Source of the DNA: Toxoplasma gondii ME49
Lineage: Eukaryota; Apicomplexa; Conoidasida; Eucoccidiorida; Sarcocystidae
Length of the DNA: 64,000 nt
Direction of reading: 5' to 3'
NCBI RefSeq assembly: GCF_000006565.2
Contig: NC_031480.1
Span: 5,077,170 to 5,141,169, forward strand
A program made the position numbers and the translations under genes. Positions 1 to 11,109 of this stretch are shown here, piece after piece. The notes beneath the pieces are model-generated. The model was given only the letters and a program-made list of their open reading frames with translations. It was not told the origin of the DNA and did not search any database. Positions within the stretch are counted from its first letter, which is position 1. Every line of letters begins with the position of its first letter.

Positions 1-3000
1 CCTCCCATCTGGGGTCATCGCGAGACCGGATGCTACATCAGGAATGACTGCTCCTCCTACACTGCTGCCTTGGCCCTCGGTCGCTCCCCGCTCCGCCCCG
101 TCGGAAGAGGCACGACGGAGTTGCGATACAATTTGCTGCTCCTCTTCCGTTAGGCTTTGAATCTGCCTTCGCATCTCTTCGGCACGCCTTATGTGGTCGG
201 CAACTCCTTCTCTGTACAGTCTGGAATAGCGGACGCGCTCTTCCGGTGTGACCTCAGTATCTTGAAGAGATGTGGACTGCAGGCAGTGCAGCAACTCGCC
301 CCAGGCATCCGTATGATGACATACACTTGCTGGCACCGTGCCAGGCCTAATGTGGGAAATCAAGGCTTCCCGCAGCCCTGGTCAACGGACGGAAATCCCG
401 ATAAATCCCCAACGTAGCACCGACTGCGGAACAGTGAGCGGCATTCGCTCTGGGTGCATTGGCCGCCGCAGGCATGTGCTGCGCGCGCTTACGCCCTAAA
501 GACAGTGTTCTCCAGTGGACTACATCCAGGCTGTGCGCATGCTGACATGCAGCAAAACCAGCCTATTAACGACATCACTACGCTCGCCGGTCCTGACCGG
601 CTGCTTCGCAGGTCGGGCGTCTTCGGGAGGAAATTGTAGCATACGAGCTGAAGTGCATGGGTGGCAGCGAGGCGTAACCGGGGTGCTTGCTTTCGGAGCG
701 TTACTGGGTTGATGCGCTCAAACTGGCAGCCTAGGAGGTTGTTAGTCGCCGCCCATTTCCTTAACGAAACAGCTTCTGAGATGCAGGTCTGCTGTGAGTG
801 CCCCAAACGCATATACAGCTTGACGCACGGCTTACGCCTCTGAAAGAACGGAGCTTCAATTTGGTCGTCTTCCTGCAGCGCACATAGGCGTCTTCACTGC
901 TCCACTCTTTCCTAAGTCCGCGGAGGCGTGCCATCAATCCTGATTTCCTTCCTCGAATCAGACTCAGTTTGTTCTCGAGTGCTTGAACGAGAGAAGCATG
1001 GCCGGACGAGGCAGCAGTTGTGCTGTGCGTCGCGGCTACCTCTGCCGAACTCGCCTTCCCTGAAGGGGAGCTAGCAATCGATCCATCGTCGGATGACGAA
1101 TCCGACGCTGCGACTTCCATCGATACGCCAGGGACCTCTGGCAGTATCTGGGCTGCCGGCTCTGCATCAAAGCAAACGACGGTCGGCTTTTTGAGGCGAA
1201 TGAGTAAATGCTGGTCTCAATGCATATGCCGGGTGCACCCGAGTGACGTGACGGGTGTCTCGGCAATTCCTGAACGCCACGTCCCTGAGCAATGATGAAC
1301 CGTAAGGCCCTTCCCTGCTTCCAGTGATCCGTGTAGGCTTGAGAATCGATGAGCCGGCCATGTTTTCAGTCAATGCAACTGTGGTAGAGAACAGGAAGTG
1401 GCATGCTGGACACTCGACGCCGTCACGAGCCACCTTATGTAGGCGTGGGTCCAGCAGCCCCCCGTGTCTCCGAGGGTCTACTTGGGAGCCCCACTGCACT
1501 CCAGAGTGAGTGTCGTCTCCTCTACAGGCGAGGAGACCTGAGGTCCTGGTGGTGAGCAGTCGTCCACATGATCACCCGCTGAGTCCATCGCTGACGTTTA
1601 CCTACACTGCACACCGCTTTGTCCTGCAGTAATTCAGACATGATAGCGGCCATTAAGTGGGACGATAGAGATGCGACAGTCGCTGTGTCCAGGGCGGCAC
1701 GACCTTGTGTTCTTACCCTGCGATCGAGCCATCGACGTCGAAGGACCTGGTTCACCTTCTGTCGTGTCGCCGGCTGTTGCATCGGCTGTTTGTCTGTTGA
1801 TGGCTGCAAGCAGTTCGCGCTCCTCCTGCTCGACGGAGGTCAGTGTGGCTCTGAGTCTCTCTATCCACAATTGTTTCGCACCTACTGACTGACTGTACTG
1901 TTCTCTATACTCCTGTTCTTCTTCAGGCGGTGGAGGTTCCACTGGTGCCTGAGTCAAAGGAAACAGAACGAAAGCTTGATAGTGTGCCTCTGCCAACGCT
2001 TGGCACTCTTGTCTAGCTGCACGGCCAGGCCCCCACACCTGGCGCGACCGCCCACACGGTGAGAACAACTCGAAACGCGAGGGCGCATCCGGTAGCCGGG
2101 CACAACCGACGCTTTACGGGGTGGGACCTCCTGTTACTCTCGAAGGTCCAGTGTTAGCTTTCTCAATGCGCGCAACATCTGGAAGAAGTTTCGGGATGAG
2201 ATAGAAGCCCACGACAAAACAGGATACAGCTACACGTCCTTTTCATGTACACCACCTATCGGCGGGGTCGCCTCAACAGCACCCTCAGCATGGCTATGGC
2301 TCAGCTGCGCCCGATTCCACTATGACGTTTCGGTTGTTAAGCAGTGATGGGTGGACGCAGGCGATGGTTGTTTTCAGCATCAGCCCAAAGCAGCCGCACT
2401 CTCAGGACTCCGGAGACAGTTGCCCCCCCCTTGGAGGGACACAGTACTGCACTCGACTCCGATGATCCATCCGACTACAGCTTACACCAGCCCGCGAAGC
2501 CCGACATCGACGCTGTGCCGTTCGGTATCTCACATACGAATCCGCACTACTCCACCGGCATTTGGCGGCTGCCAGCGCACGTTTGATTCTGCTCTTCCTG
2601 TAACGTGTCAACTCCAGCTTCTCACAGAGACTCAAATCCGAGCCGACCGCGGAACCCCCCGACGCTGGAAAAGGCACGTCTGCACCACCCGACGCCGTTG
2701 AAGGTACTCCTGCATCCGCTGACCCCGTTGAAGGCACTCCTGCATCACTCGACGCTGATAAAGGCACGCCTGCATCACCCGAAGCCGTTGGCCTCTGCCG
2801 GCCATCGTCGGACGACTCCCCGGATACTGTTTCCGGTGTGTCAGGAGGAGCATCGCTGGCAGCGACAGCGTGAAGTGCACACGGAAGTGCCAACCACCGA
2901 CATCGACTTTCGCGCTGGTAACTTCGTGGTACAAGGAACCCGTCCAGCCATTCGGCCACGGCATGTAAGGCGAGGACCGAGTTGAGCAAAGCGCGCAGCC

Positions 3001-3012
3001 GCCAGAATACCA
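1..3012. repeat. Tandem repeat copy 1 (partial), 7,567-bp period
   Basis: This segment matches 7,570-10,640 almost base for base at a constant offset of 7,567 after three missing bases near the window start. The match extends left beyond the window. It stops abruptly at the start codon of the encoded gene (3,011-3,013). Differences inside the repeat are mostly scattered single bases, apart from two dense patches (about 841-990 and 1,850-1,935) and a loss of two 30-bp units in a minisatellite. It is a segmental duplication carrying a coding gene, not a transposon: I see no terminal inverted repeats and no transposase. Confidence 0.93.
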
Positions 3013-3013
3013 T
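1..3013 (-). CDS. Tandem-array secreted repeat protein, copy 1 (3' end outside window)
   Basis: Function unknown. The ATG at 3,013 opens a hydrophobic N-terminus ending in an ALHAVA-type signal-peptide site, which suggests secretion. Predicted exons by homology with copy 2 are A1 3,013-2,486, B1 2,038-1,717, A2 1,161-836, then B2 running off the window edge from about 363. A1 holds a Ser/Asp/Pro-rich part with four 10-residue repeats (DAGVPSTASG type), then a basic helical module ending at a GTAAGC donor. B1 is Glu/Arg/Gln-rich and looks helical. A2 repeats the A module and B2 the B module. Phases agree for A1-B1-A2; the A2-B2 junction is unresolved. Compared with copy 2, the A2 and B1 modules are strongly diverged although the introns are nearly identical. 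Confidence 0.5.
2661..2780. repeat. 30-bp coding minisatellite, four units (copy 1)
   Basis: This is the same repeat as at 10,228-10,407 but with four units (starts 2,661, 2,691, 2,721, 2,751), making the encoded protein 20 residues shorter. The reading frame is kept. Confidence 0.88.
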
Positions 3014-6000
3014 TTCCGCTCACGGAGGACGGGAGCGCCGTAGTGCCGTCCTGGTGTCACACCGTTGCTTTTACTAAATGACAGAGCGACACGTAGGAAC
3101 ACCTTCGCATCTGGAATGACTCTTTGTAGTTACCACTTCGGGATTCATGTTCTCAGCATATGAAGCGAATCAACCATTAGTGTCGCGTGTCGCTCGCGTG
3201 TCGGTGAATCCTTGTGGGCATCGAAGACAGGGGTGATTGATCGTACGAGGCGACACATGTCTCCAAAACTGTCGTGCGAATTATCCGACCTCTGTGTGTT
3301 ACGAACAATTTACATTTGCGAAACTCAATGGCAGGACTGCGTACCTCCTAGTGCTTGACTAATGCCCATAGGATCGCGCAATGGACGCCGTGTTGTCAAG
3401 CCAAAGACCGTACAAAGAAAACGACGGTCGTCACTCCTCATCGGCTCTGACACCCTGCACAGAACCCCACCCCTCAGCGGCATGCGACGTGAATCTGCCG
3501 ACAGACTTCTCTTCTGCCCTTCGGCCTGCTCTGACGCATTCCCGTGATGACAAATGCCCTTGAGAGAGAAGGGCCATCTCTGCATAGACAGCGAATTGCA
3601 CCGGTACACCTTCGAGCGAGTCGCAGTGGCCGCCGGGTAAGCGCGGCCTGGCCTGGACCTCGCACAAGAACGCAGCACTAGCTCAGGGTGTCGCGTTACG
3701 GCTATTGCGACGCAGCCCCCCGAGCCTCTGGAGAGCAGACTTGTCGGGAAACCGGTCAGAACTAGAGCCTGAGGTATGTCAGTGTCTGCCACGTTTGTGC
3801 AGCAACAAAGACCCCAGCGACCGGGTTCAGCCATACGCCGAACCATCGTCTGTTGAGACACCATGATTGATCTTCACAGCTTGCTACCCCCTAACGGCAT
3901 CTGCTACCACTCTTACCAGCTGCGTTGCTACTGCAGTGTTGCCATGAGACTCCCTATGCCCCGACAGCATTCCCGCCCCCCAGCCTATGACTCGTGTGTA
4001 ACAGAGTCAGCGACAAGGCGAAGCATGTGATACGGAGGGAGTGCCGCTAGTTACCGAGCAGAAGATGCAGTTGTGTACCCGGCAGCAATGAGACTCTCTG
4101 CACTAACCGGAAGTAAACATTCTCGGTCAGGAGGAAGCCCCCACATGCAGGCCACGGAAACAGCAACTCGCCGTGTGTTTTCGTGGATTTTAGCCAGGCG
4201 GAAACTAACGTCAGCACTAAGGATGTTCGCGTCTCGTATGCACTCTACCAGCAACTGATTCCGGCTGGCGCTGGCTGTACTGTACGCGGCGCTTGGTACT
4301 GGACAAGAAAGGACAGTCTGGAATTCACGCTTGTATTCTAGGTTGATCGGAATCTCTCTGGTCTGAGACATCCACGAATACGTCCAAGAGCCTCAAAGGT
4401 GCTCATCTGAATATGTGTTGTGGGTGCGTGCCTCTACGATCACTAGGAAAAACGGTCTGTATTGATTTTGTCCGTCGCACTGCCTTAGACGCCGCTGAGA
4501 GGGATCGTCCGAAGAAGAAGCATCCATGTTTAGTACAGCGTACGAATTAAGTGCATCACACTGCAGTCGGCATGCAGATCCCTGCTAGGAATTAATGACA
4601 GCCCCGACAAACCACTGGTGTCAAGCGTCCTGAACAGACACGTGCGACTCGGCGTGCGAAAACAGAGACACAACGCACAGTTACACGGTTGGAAGTGCAA
4701 GCTCGTTTTGGATAGGAAGCAGACCCCCCGTCCGAATTAGTCGTATGAAACGCAGACGCCCTTAATGAACCATATACATGCTAGTAGCGGGGAGGTGACA
4801 GAGACTGTGTTTCTTGGCTCCCAAACGCTGGCGATGTGTTCTTTCCCATTTCATCGCTACTTGGTGACAGCCGCCGCGCTTTGCTATTTTCGCCTTCGTG
4901 AAGGGGTGGGATTTGCAGCTTGACCGTTTTTACCGACCCCGCGAATGATATCTATTCTCGCAGCAGTGGCAGAGGACGGTGTGTTTGTGCCAACAAGCGT
5001 AGACGCGTCTCATCATCCTGGGAGTCAGGCAACTATCGTCGTTTTACTATAGACTAAGTATTATACGTCTTCTGTGCGTAGCCGCATGTTAATTCATATC
5101 AGCTGGTAACCGGTCAATGGTTACCGGATGCTCCCATCTGATGCACATTCACATTCCTCTGGTAACACCAGATGCGCCTTCACGTCACCACGTGTTCTTC
5201 CACTTCTGCTGTCGGCGCATCGTTCAACACATTGACTGTCGCATCATCCGCTCGACTTGAGGGGAAGCTCCCCGACGATACCCGCCCTCGACGGGCAGCG
5301 CCGTTTGAGAATCCCAAACTGGTGCTCCTGGCGAACATTCCGGGGAACGTAACCGTTATTGCCTGATACTGAGTGCCGATTGTGAGGCGCCGACGCCAGC
5401 GATTGGAACATCATATGGTCAAACGCGGTCGATACGTTCAAAGATCTTTGTTGACGAACAGAAGCGGACAGCACCTGGCGAGACGGCGCGCTGAGAAAAT
5501 GGAGGAGCCCTGCGACCCCGATCACTCCTCCAGTCTTGTTTTATCTGTGGTATGGCGCATGACCTTGAGGATTTGCATCATGAATGACTGTCGGGAGACG
5601 GCATACCGGACATGGAGAAGCGTTGTGTTCCTGCGACCATCGGTGGCCACGACGGGCATGATTCAAATGATCGACTGGCACCCAGGCGTAGTTTTCCTGG
5701 GGCCTATTGCGCTCAGGGAAATACCAAACAAAACTCCTACGCTTAAATTGGAATCGGACCGGACCAATGTTGAACCCACTATTCACATCAGTGATATTGA
5801 TTTATGATTAGTGATATATGATGTGTCCCAAAATATCATCTGATTAAGAACTGGACGTCCGTGGAGACATACACCGTCGCACAATAGCTTGGCTACGGTA
5901 TCACTAGGCTTAAATAAACGACGAAATGGCATGACGATTCTACATCAGTTTGCATTCCCTGAACAACTGCAAGGTGACACACTCACGCGGAATCGGCTGT

Positions 6001-6781
6001 TATTTCAGCACGATGTGAGTGCGCGTATTTTGTCTGTTGTCAACCTCCACGATCGCGCGGGACTGAACCACGGCGTGCCCGCTCACCTGTGCCGTGTTGC
6101 GGAGCGATTGTCGATGGGGTTCCATTGTCATCAGCTGATGCCGGGGAGTGGCCACTCTGCCCTGTCTGGTGCGCCCATGATAGTTGACTATGTGAACCCG
6201 TCGACGCGCCAGGGAAGTGCCCGAGAAAGGCTGATGCGGGCTCGTAAGGGTCCGAAGGTGGAACCAGGGTGGTGAGCATGAGAGCAGCTCGGGAGTCCGA
6301 TGGTGCATGCAGATGCAAGGATGGCTGTAGCTCGATTGCAGCAGGTGGCCCGTACCTGGTAGGTCTCGGCGCATCTGCTAGAGTCAGGAGACAACGGCAA
6401 TCAATGCACGCTTGAGGAGTTATTCGGGGCACGATGGGAGGTCTATCCAGTGGCGTCGCAGCGCGTACGGACAGACATGCGTCTGATGACTATAGTTGTG
6501 TGTGGTCTCTAGCACGTTCACTGGGCGAGCATGTACAGACACTATATACTGTGCACGTGCATGTCGACTCCTGGTTGGGCAGGCTAGCAGACACTCCTAT
6601 GATGCCAGGTCGTATTTCTCTTGTCCTGCCCGCCCCACGCGCCTCGCCATACCAACGCTATATACGGTCGGGGCTTCTGTTGTTTTTCATAAGCGAATAG
6701 CAGCCGGCTACGGCATCCCGGAACAGAGCAGGAAGCACTTCCGCCCTCTGGCCTTCGGCTTGCTCGGGCAATGATCCGTCT
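3014..6781. other. Intergenic part of the array unit
   Basis: This lies between the start of gene copy 1 and the end of gene copy 2, both on the minus strand, so it should contain the promoter of copy 1 and the 3' region of copy 2. Open frames here (for example 3,325-3,864 minus and 5,373-5,807 plus) show no domain, no paralogue in the array and no convincing codon structure. I see no RNA gene or mobile element. Confidence 0.5.
3241..3500. repeat. Degenerate flank homologous to 10,868-11,090
   Basis: Short shared blocks, such as gacctctgtgtgtt at 3,287 and 10,885 and a segment around 3,400-3,490 compared with 10,995-11,080, recur in the same order at an offset of about 7,598. This shows that the upstream flanks of the two gene copies descend from one ancestral unit but have diverged far more than the gene bodies. 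No convincing reading frame is conserved between them. Confidence 0.7.
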
Positions 6782-9700
6782 CTACTCCAACAGCAAACGC
6801 GTGTCAACGTCTGCTGCAAACTCGTCCTTATCTGTGTCACCACGTGTATCGCAAAGACAAGGAAGCTGCGTTCCGTTGCATACTGCGTCACCTGATGGAG
6901 CTAGATGGTGCGTCGACGTATGTGGCCACACGGGTCCGGCAGCCCCCATATCACTCTGTCGACGGGATTCACTGATGGTGAAACTGTGTCGTTGGTCAGG
7001 AGCAGGATCAGGGATGACGGAATACTCAAGGGCAGATCCGGGTGGTGGTGGTGGTATGGTCCGATGTTCAAGTGACGACGACTCCGTCCGCGCACAGAAT
7101 GCAGAAATGGAGGGCATGTCGAAGGCGGAAGGACCAGGCTGCGGGACGCTCGGGGCGCGGCTCGTTTCCTGCTCAACTGGCATGACTGGTGCGGCCGACA
7201 ATGGTGGACTCCACGCCTGAATGCACGGCCACGTGGGTTCTTTTGGCGGATCAGTTATATCACCACCGGCGCTCGTTGATGGGGTGGTATGTGACAGAAC
7301 AAAATCGATGACGTCCAGAGGAATATCATTCTCTGAATGCTCCGCAGCAGTACCAGCAGCTGCGACCTGTTCGAAGAGCGGGGGTTCATCATATCCAGGT
7401 GCGTCGCCCATGCTGGTAGTCAAGAGGCATGTGGAGGCGCCCACATCTGGCTGCGGCATAGATGACAGAGAGGCATCCAACAGCACGGCAGGCTCCACTG
7501 ACCGCACAGTGGCGGCGCCACGTTCATGCGGGGCTGTCGGCTCGGAGAATGGCACCTGTTCAGCAGTGCGCCTCCCATCTGGGTCATCGAGACCGGATGC
7601 TACATCAGGAATGACTGCTCCTCCTACACTGCTGCCTTGGCCCTCGGTCGCTCCCCGCTCCGCCCCGTCGGAAGAGGCACGACGGAGTTGCGATACAATT
7701 TGCTGCTCCTCTTCCGTTAGGCTTTGAATCTGCCTTCGCATCTCTTCGGCACGCCTTATGTGGTCGGCAACTCCTTCTCTGTACAGTCTGGAATAGCGGA
7801 CGCGCTCTTCCGGTGTGACCTCAGTATCTTGAAGAGATGTGGACTGCAGGCAGTGCAGCAACTCGCCCCAGGCATCCGTATGATGACATACACTTGCTGG
7901 CACCGTGCCAGGCCTAATGTGGGAAATCAAGGCTTCCCGCAGCCCTGGTCAACGGACGGAAATCCCGATAAATCCCCAACGTAGCACCGACTGCGGAACA
8001 GTGAGCGGCATTCGCTCTGGGTGCATTGGCCGCCGCAGGCATGTGCTGCGCGCGCTTACGCCCTAAAGACAGTGTTCTCCAGTGGACTACATCCAGGCTG
8101 TGCGCATGCTGACATGCAGCAAAACCAGCCTATTAACGACATCACTACGCTCGCCGGTCCTGACCGGCTGCTTCGCAGGTCGGGCGTCTTCGGGAGGAAA
8201 TTGTAGCATACGAGCTGAAGTGCATGGGTGGCAGCGAGGCGTAACCGGGGTGCTTGCTTTCGGAGCGTTACTGGGTTGATGCGCTCAAACTGGCAGCCTA
8301 GGAGGTTGTTAGTCGCCGCCCATTTCCTTAACGAAACAGCTTCTGAGATGCAGGTCTGCTGTGAGTGCCCCAAACGCATATACAGCTTGACGCACGGCTT
8401 ACGCCTCTGAGAGCACGGAGGCTGTTTCGGCTCCTCCGTCTGCTTTGCACATAGGCGTCTTCACTCTTCCATACTTTTTTGAGGTCACCCAGGCGCACGA
8501 GCAAGCTTGACTTCCTTGCTCGAATCAGACTCAGTTTGTCCGCAAGAGCTTGAACGCGAGCAGCATGGCCGGACGAGGCAGCAGTTGTGCTGTGCGTCGC
8601 GGCTACCTCTGCCGAACTCGCCTTCCATGAAGGGGAGCTAGCAATCGATCCATCGTCGGATGACGAATCCGACGCTGCGACTTCCATCGATACGCCAGGG
8701 ACCTCTGGCAGTGTCTGGGCTGCCGGCCCTGCATCAAAGCAAACGACGGTCGGCTATTTGAGGCGAATGAGTAAATGCTGGTCTCAATGCATATGCCGGG
8801 TGCACCCGAGTGACGTGACGGGTGTCTCGGCAATTCCTGAACGCCACGTCCCTGAGCAATGATGAACCGTAAGGCCCTTCCCTGCTTCCAGTGATCCGTG
8901 TAGGCTTGAGAATCGATGAGCCGGCCATGTTTTCAGTCAATGCAACTGTGGTAGAGAACAGGAAGTGGCATGCTGGACACTCGACGCCGTCACGAGCCAC
9001 CTTATGTAGGCGTGGGTCCAGCAGCCCCCCGTGTCTCCGAGGGTCTACTTGGGAGCCCCACTGCACTCCAGAGTGAGTGTCGTCTCCTCTACAGGCGAGG
9101 AGACCTGAGGTCCTGGTGGTGAGCAGTCGTCCACATGATCACCCGCTGAGTCCATCGCTGACGTTTACCTACACTGCACACCGCTTTGTCCTGCAGTAAT
9201 TCAGACATGATAGCGGCCATTAAGTGGGACGATAGAGATGCGACAGTCGCTGTGTCCAGGGCGGCACGACCTTGTGTTCTTACCCTGCGATCGAGCCATC
9301 GACGTCGAAGGACCTGGTTCACCTTCTGTCGTGTCGCCGGCTGTTGCATCGGCTGTTTGTCTGTTGATGGCTGCAAGCAGTTCGCGCTCCTCCTGCTCGA
9401 CGGAGGCCAGTGTGGCTCTGAGTCTCTCTATCCGTGTCAGTTGCGCGCGTTCAACCTCTTTGTATCGTTCCCTATAAACCCTTTCTTGCTCATACTGTGG
9501 AGGTTCCACTGGTGCCTGAGTCAAAGGAAACAGAACGAAAGCTTGATAGTGTGCCTCTGCCAACGCTTGGCACTCTTGTCTAGCTGCACGGCCAGGCCCC
9601 CACACCTGGCGCGACCGCCCACACGGTGAGAACAACTCGAAACGCGAGGGCGCATCCGGTAGCCGGGCACAACCGACGCTTTACGGGGTGGGACCTCCTG

Positions 9701-10640
9701 TTACTCTCGAAGGTCCAGTGTTAGCTTTCTCAATGCGCGCAACATCTGGAAGAAGTTTCGGGATGAGATAGAAGCCCACGACAAAACAGGATACAGCTAC
9801 ACGTCCTTTTCATGTACACCACCTATCGGCGGGGTCATCTCAACAGTACCCTCAGCATGGCTATGGCTCAGCTGTGCCCGATTCCACTATGACTTTTCGG
9901 TTGTTAAGCAGTGATGGGTGGACGCAGGCGATGGTTGTTTTCAGCATCAGCCCAAAGCAGCCGCACTCTCAGGACTCCGGAGACAGTTGCCCCCCCCTTG
10001 GAGGGACACAGTACTGCACTCGACTCCGATGATCCATCCGACTACAGCTTACACCAGCCCGCGAAGACCGACATCGACGCTGTGCCGTTCGGTATCTCAC
10101 ATACGAATCCGCACTACTCCACCGGCATTTGGCGGCTGCCAGCGTACGTTTGATTCTGCTCTTCCTGTGACGTGTCAACTCCAGCTTCTCACAGAGACTC
10201 AAATCCGAGCCGACCGCGGAACCCCCCGACGCTGGAAAAGGCACGTCTGCACCACCCGACGCCGTTGAAGGTACTCCTGCATCACCCGACGCCGTTGAAG
10301 GTACTCCTGCATCACCCGATGCCGTTGAAGGTACTCCTGCATCACCCGACGCCGTTGAAGGCACTCCTGCATCACTAGACGCTGGTAAAGGCACGCCTGC
10401 ATCACCCGAAGCCGTTGGCCTCTGCCGGCCATCGTCGGACGACTCCCCGGATACTGTTTCCGGTGTGTCAGGAGGAGCATCGCTGGCAGCGACAGCGTGA
10501 AGTGCACACGGAAGTGCCAACCACCGACATCGACTTTCGCGCTGGTAACTTCGTGGTACAAGGAACCCGTCCAGCCATTCGGCCACGGCATGTAAGGCGA
10601 GGACTGAGTTGAACAAAGCGCGCAGCCGCCAGAACGCCAT
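6782..10640 (-). CDS. Tandem-array secreted repeat protein, copy 2 (complete)
   Basis: Function unknown; this is the intact member of the array. Predicted exons are A1 10,640-10,053 (588 nt, ATG with a hydrophobic leader, then 10-residue repeats), B1 9,605-9,284, A2 8,728-8,403, and B2 about 7,930-6,782 with the stop. The A1-B1 junction is phase 0, B1-A2 phase 1, and the A2 donor phase 0. No phase-0 acceptor for B2 was found: nearby AGs give phase 1 or 2, so a missed exon or a GC donor is possible. The A modules share K-L-x-L-x-R-x-R-K-S, then S-x-D-x-Y-V followed by a basic run. The B modules share a Y-R/S-x-x-Y ... L-R-R coil. The B2 exon ends in a long Pro/Ser-rich acidic tail. An extra in-frame ATG at 10,664 is also possible. 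The A-B-A-B order suggests an internal duplication before the 7.6-kb one. Confidence 0.5.
7570..10640. repeat. Tandem repeat copy 2, 7,567-bp period
   Basis: This is the second copy of the unit described at 1-3,012. Near-identity ends at the ATG at 10,638-10,640. Beyond that point only diverged homology to the right flank of copy 1 remains, for example around 10,885 compared with 3,287. The region 3,013-7,569 therefore completes the first repeat unit, and the corresponding right side of unit 2 has diverged or been replaced. Confidence 0.93.
10228..10407. repeat. 30-bp coding minisatellite, six units (copy 2)
   Basis: Six 30-bp units begin at 10,228, 10,258, 10,288, 10,318, 10,348 and 10,378. 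On the minus strand each unit encodes ten residues of the DAGVPSTASG type within exon A1. The middle units are nearly perfect and the outer ones degenerate, as expected for recent expansion from the centre. Confidence 0.9.
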
Positions 10641-11109
10641 TTGGTTGACGACAGCATCATTCATTGGCGTCCGGTAAGATGACGCGGTCTTTAATATGAC
10701 AGCTAGACTGTCTCGGTGCTTTCCCTAACTAACGTTGCTTTGATAGCGACCGGTAGGGGAAACCCGTTCCTAGTGTCGAAAATAAAGCAGCAGTCCTCAT
10801 CGTTTAGGCATGCCAGCAATCAAGAAAAGGACGGGAATTCGCAGGAGGCGAGGCACTCCTTTAAAACGGTCGGGCGAGACATTCGACCTCTGTGTGTTGC
10901 GAATAAATAAATTTTGAAGCTTCATTGAGGGACCCTGCATACAACCAAGGTGGCTACTAATGTCGCGGAGGTCTCTCACGAATGCTGTGTACTCAAGCCA
11001 AAGTCGGTTCAGACAACAACGCTTGTCACTCCTCGTCGACTCTGACACCGCACAACGAACACTACCTCTCAACTTTTCATGACGGAAATCGGCTGTACGG
11101 TGTTTCATC

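Noticed and set aside
10228..10407. CRISPR-like regular repeats
   Set aside because: The units are directly adjacent 30-bp in-frame coding repeats without spacers, and the genome is eukaryotic.
1..11100. Transposon or retroelement as cause of the 7.6-kb repeat
   Set aside because: No terminal repeats, target-site duplications, reverse transcriptase, integrase or transposase motifs were seen. A tandem gene duplication explains the structure.
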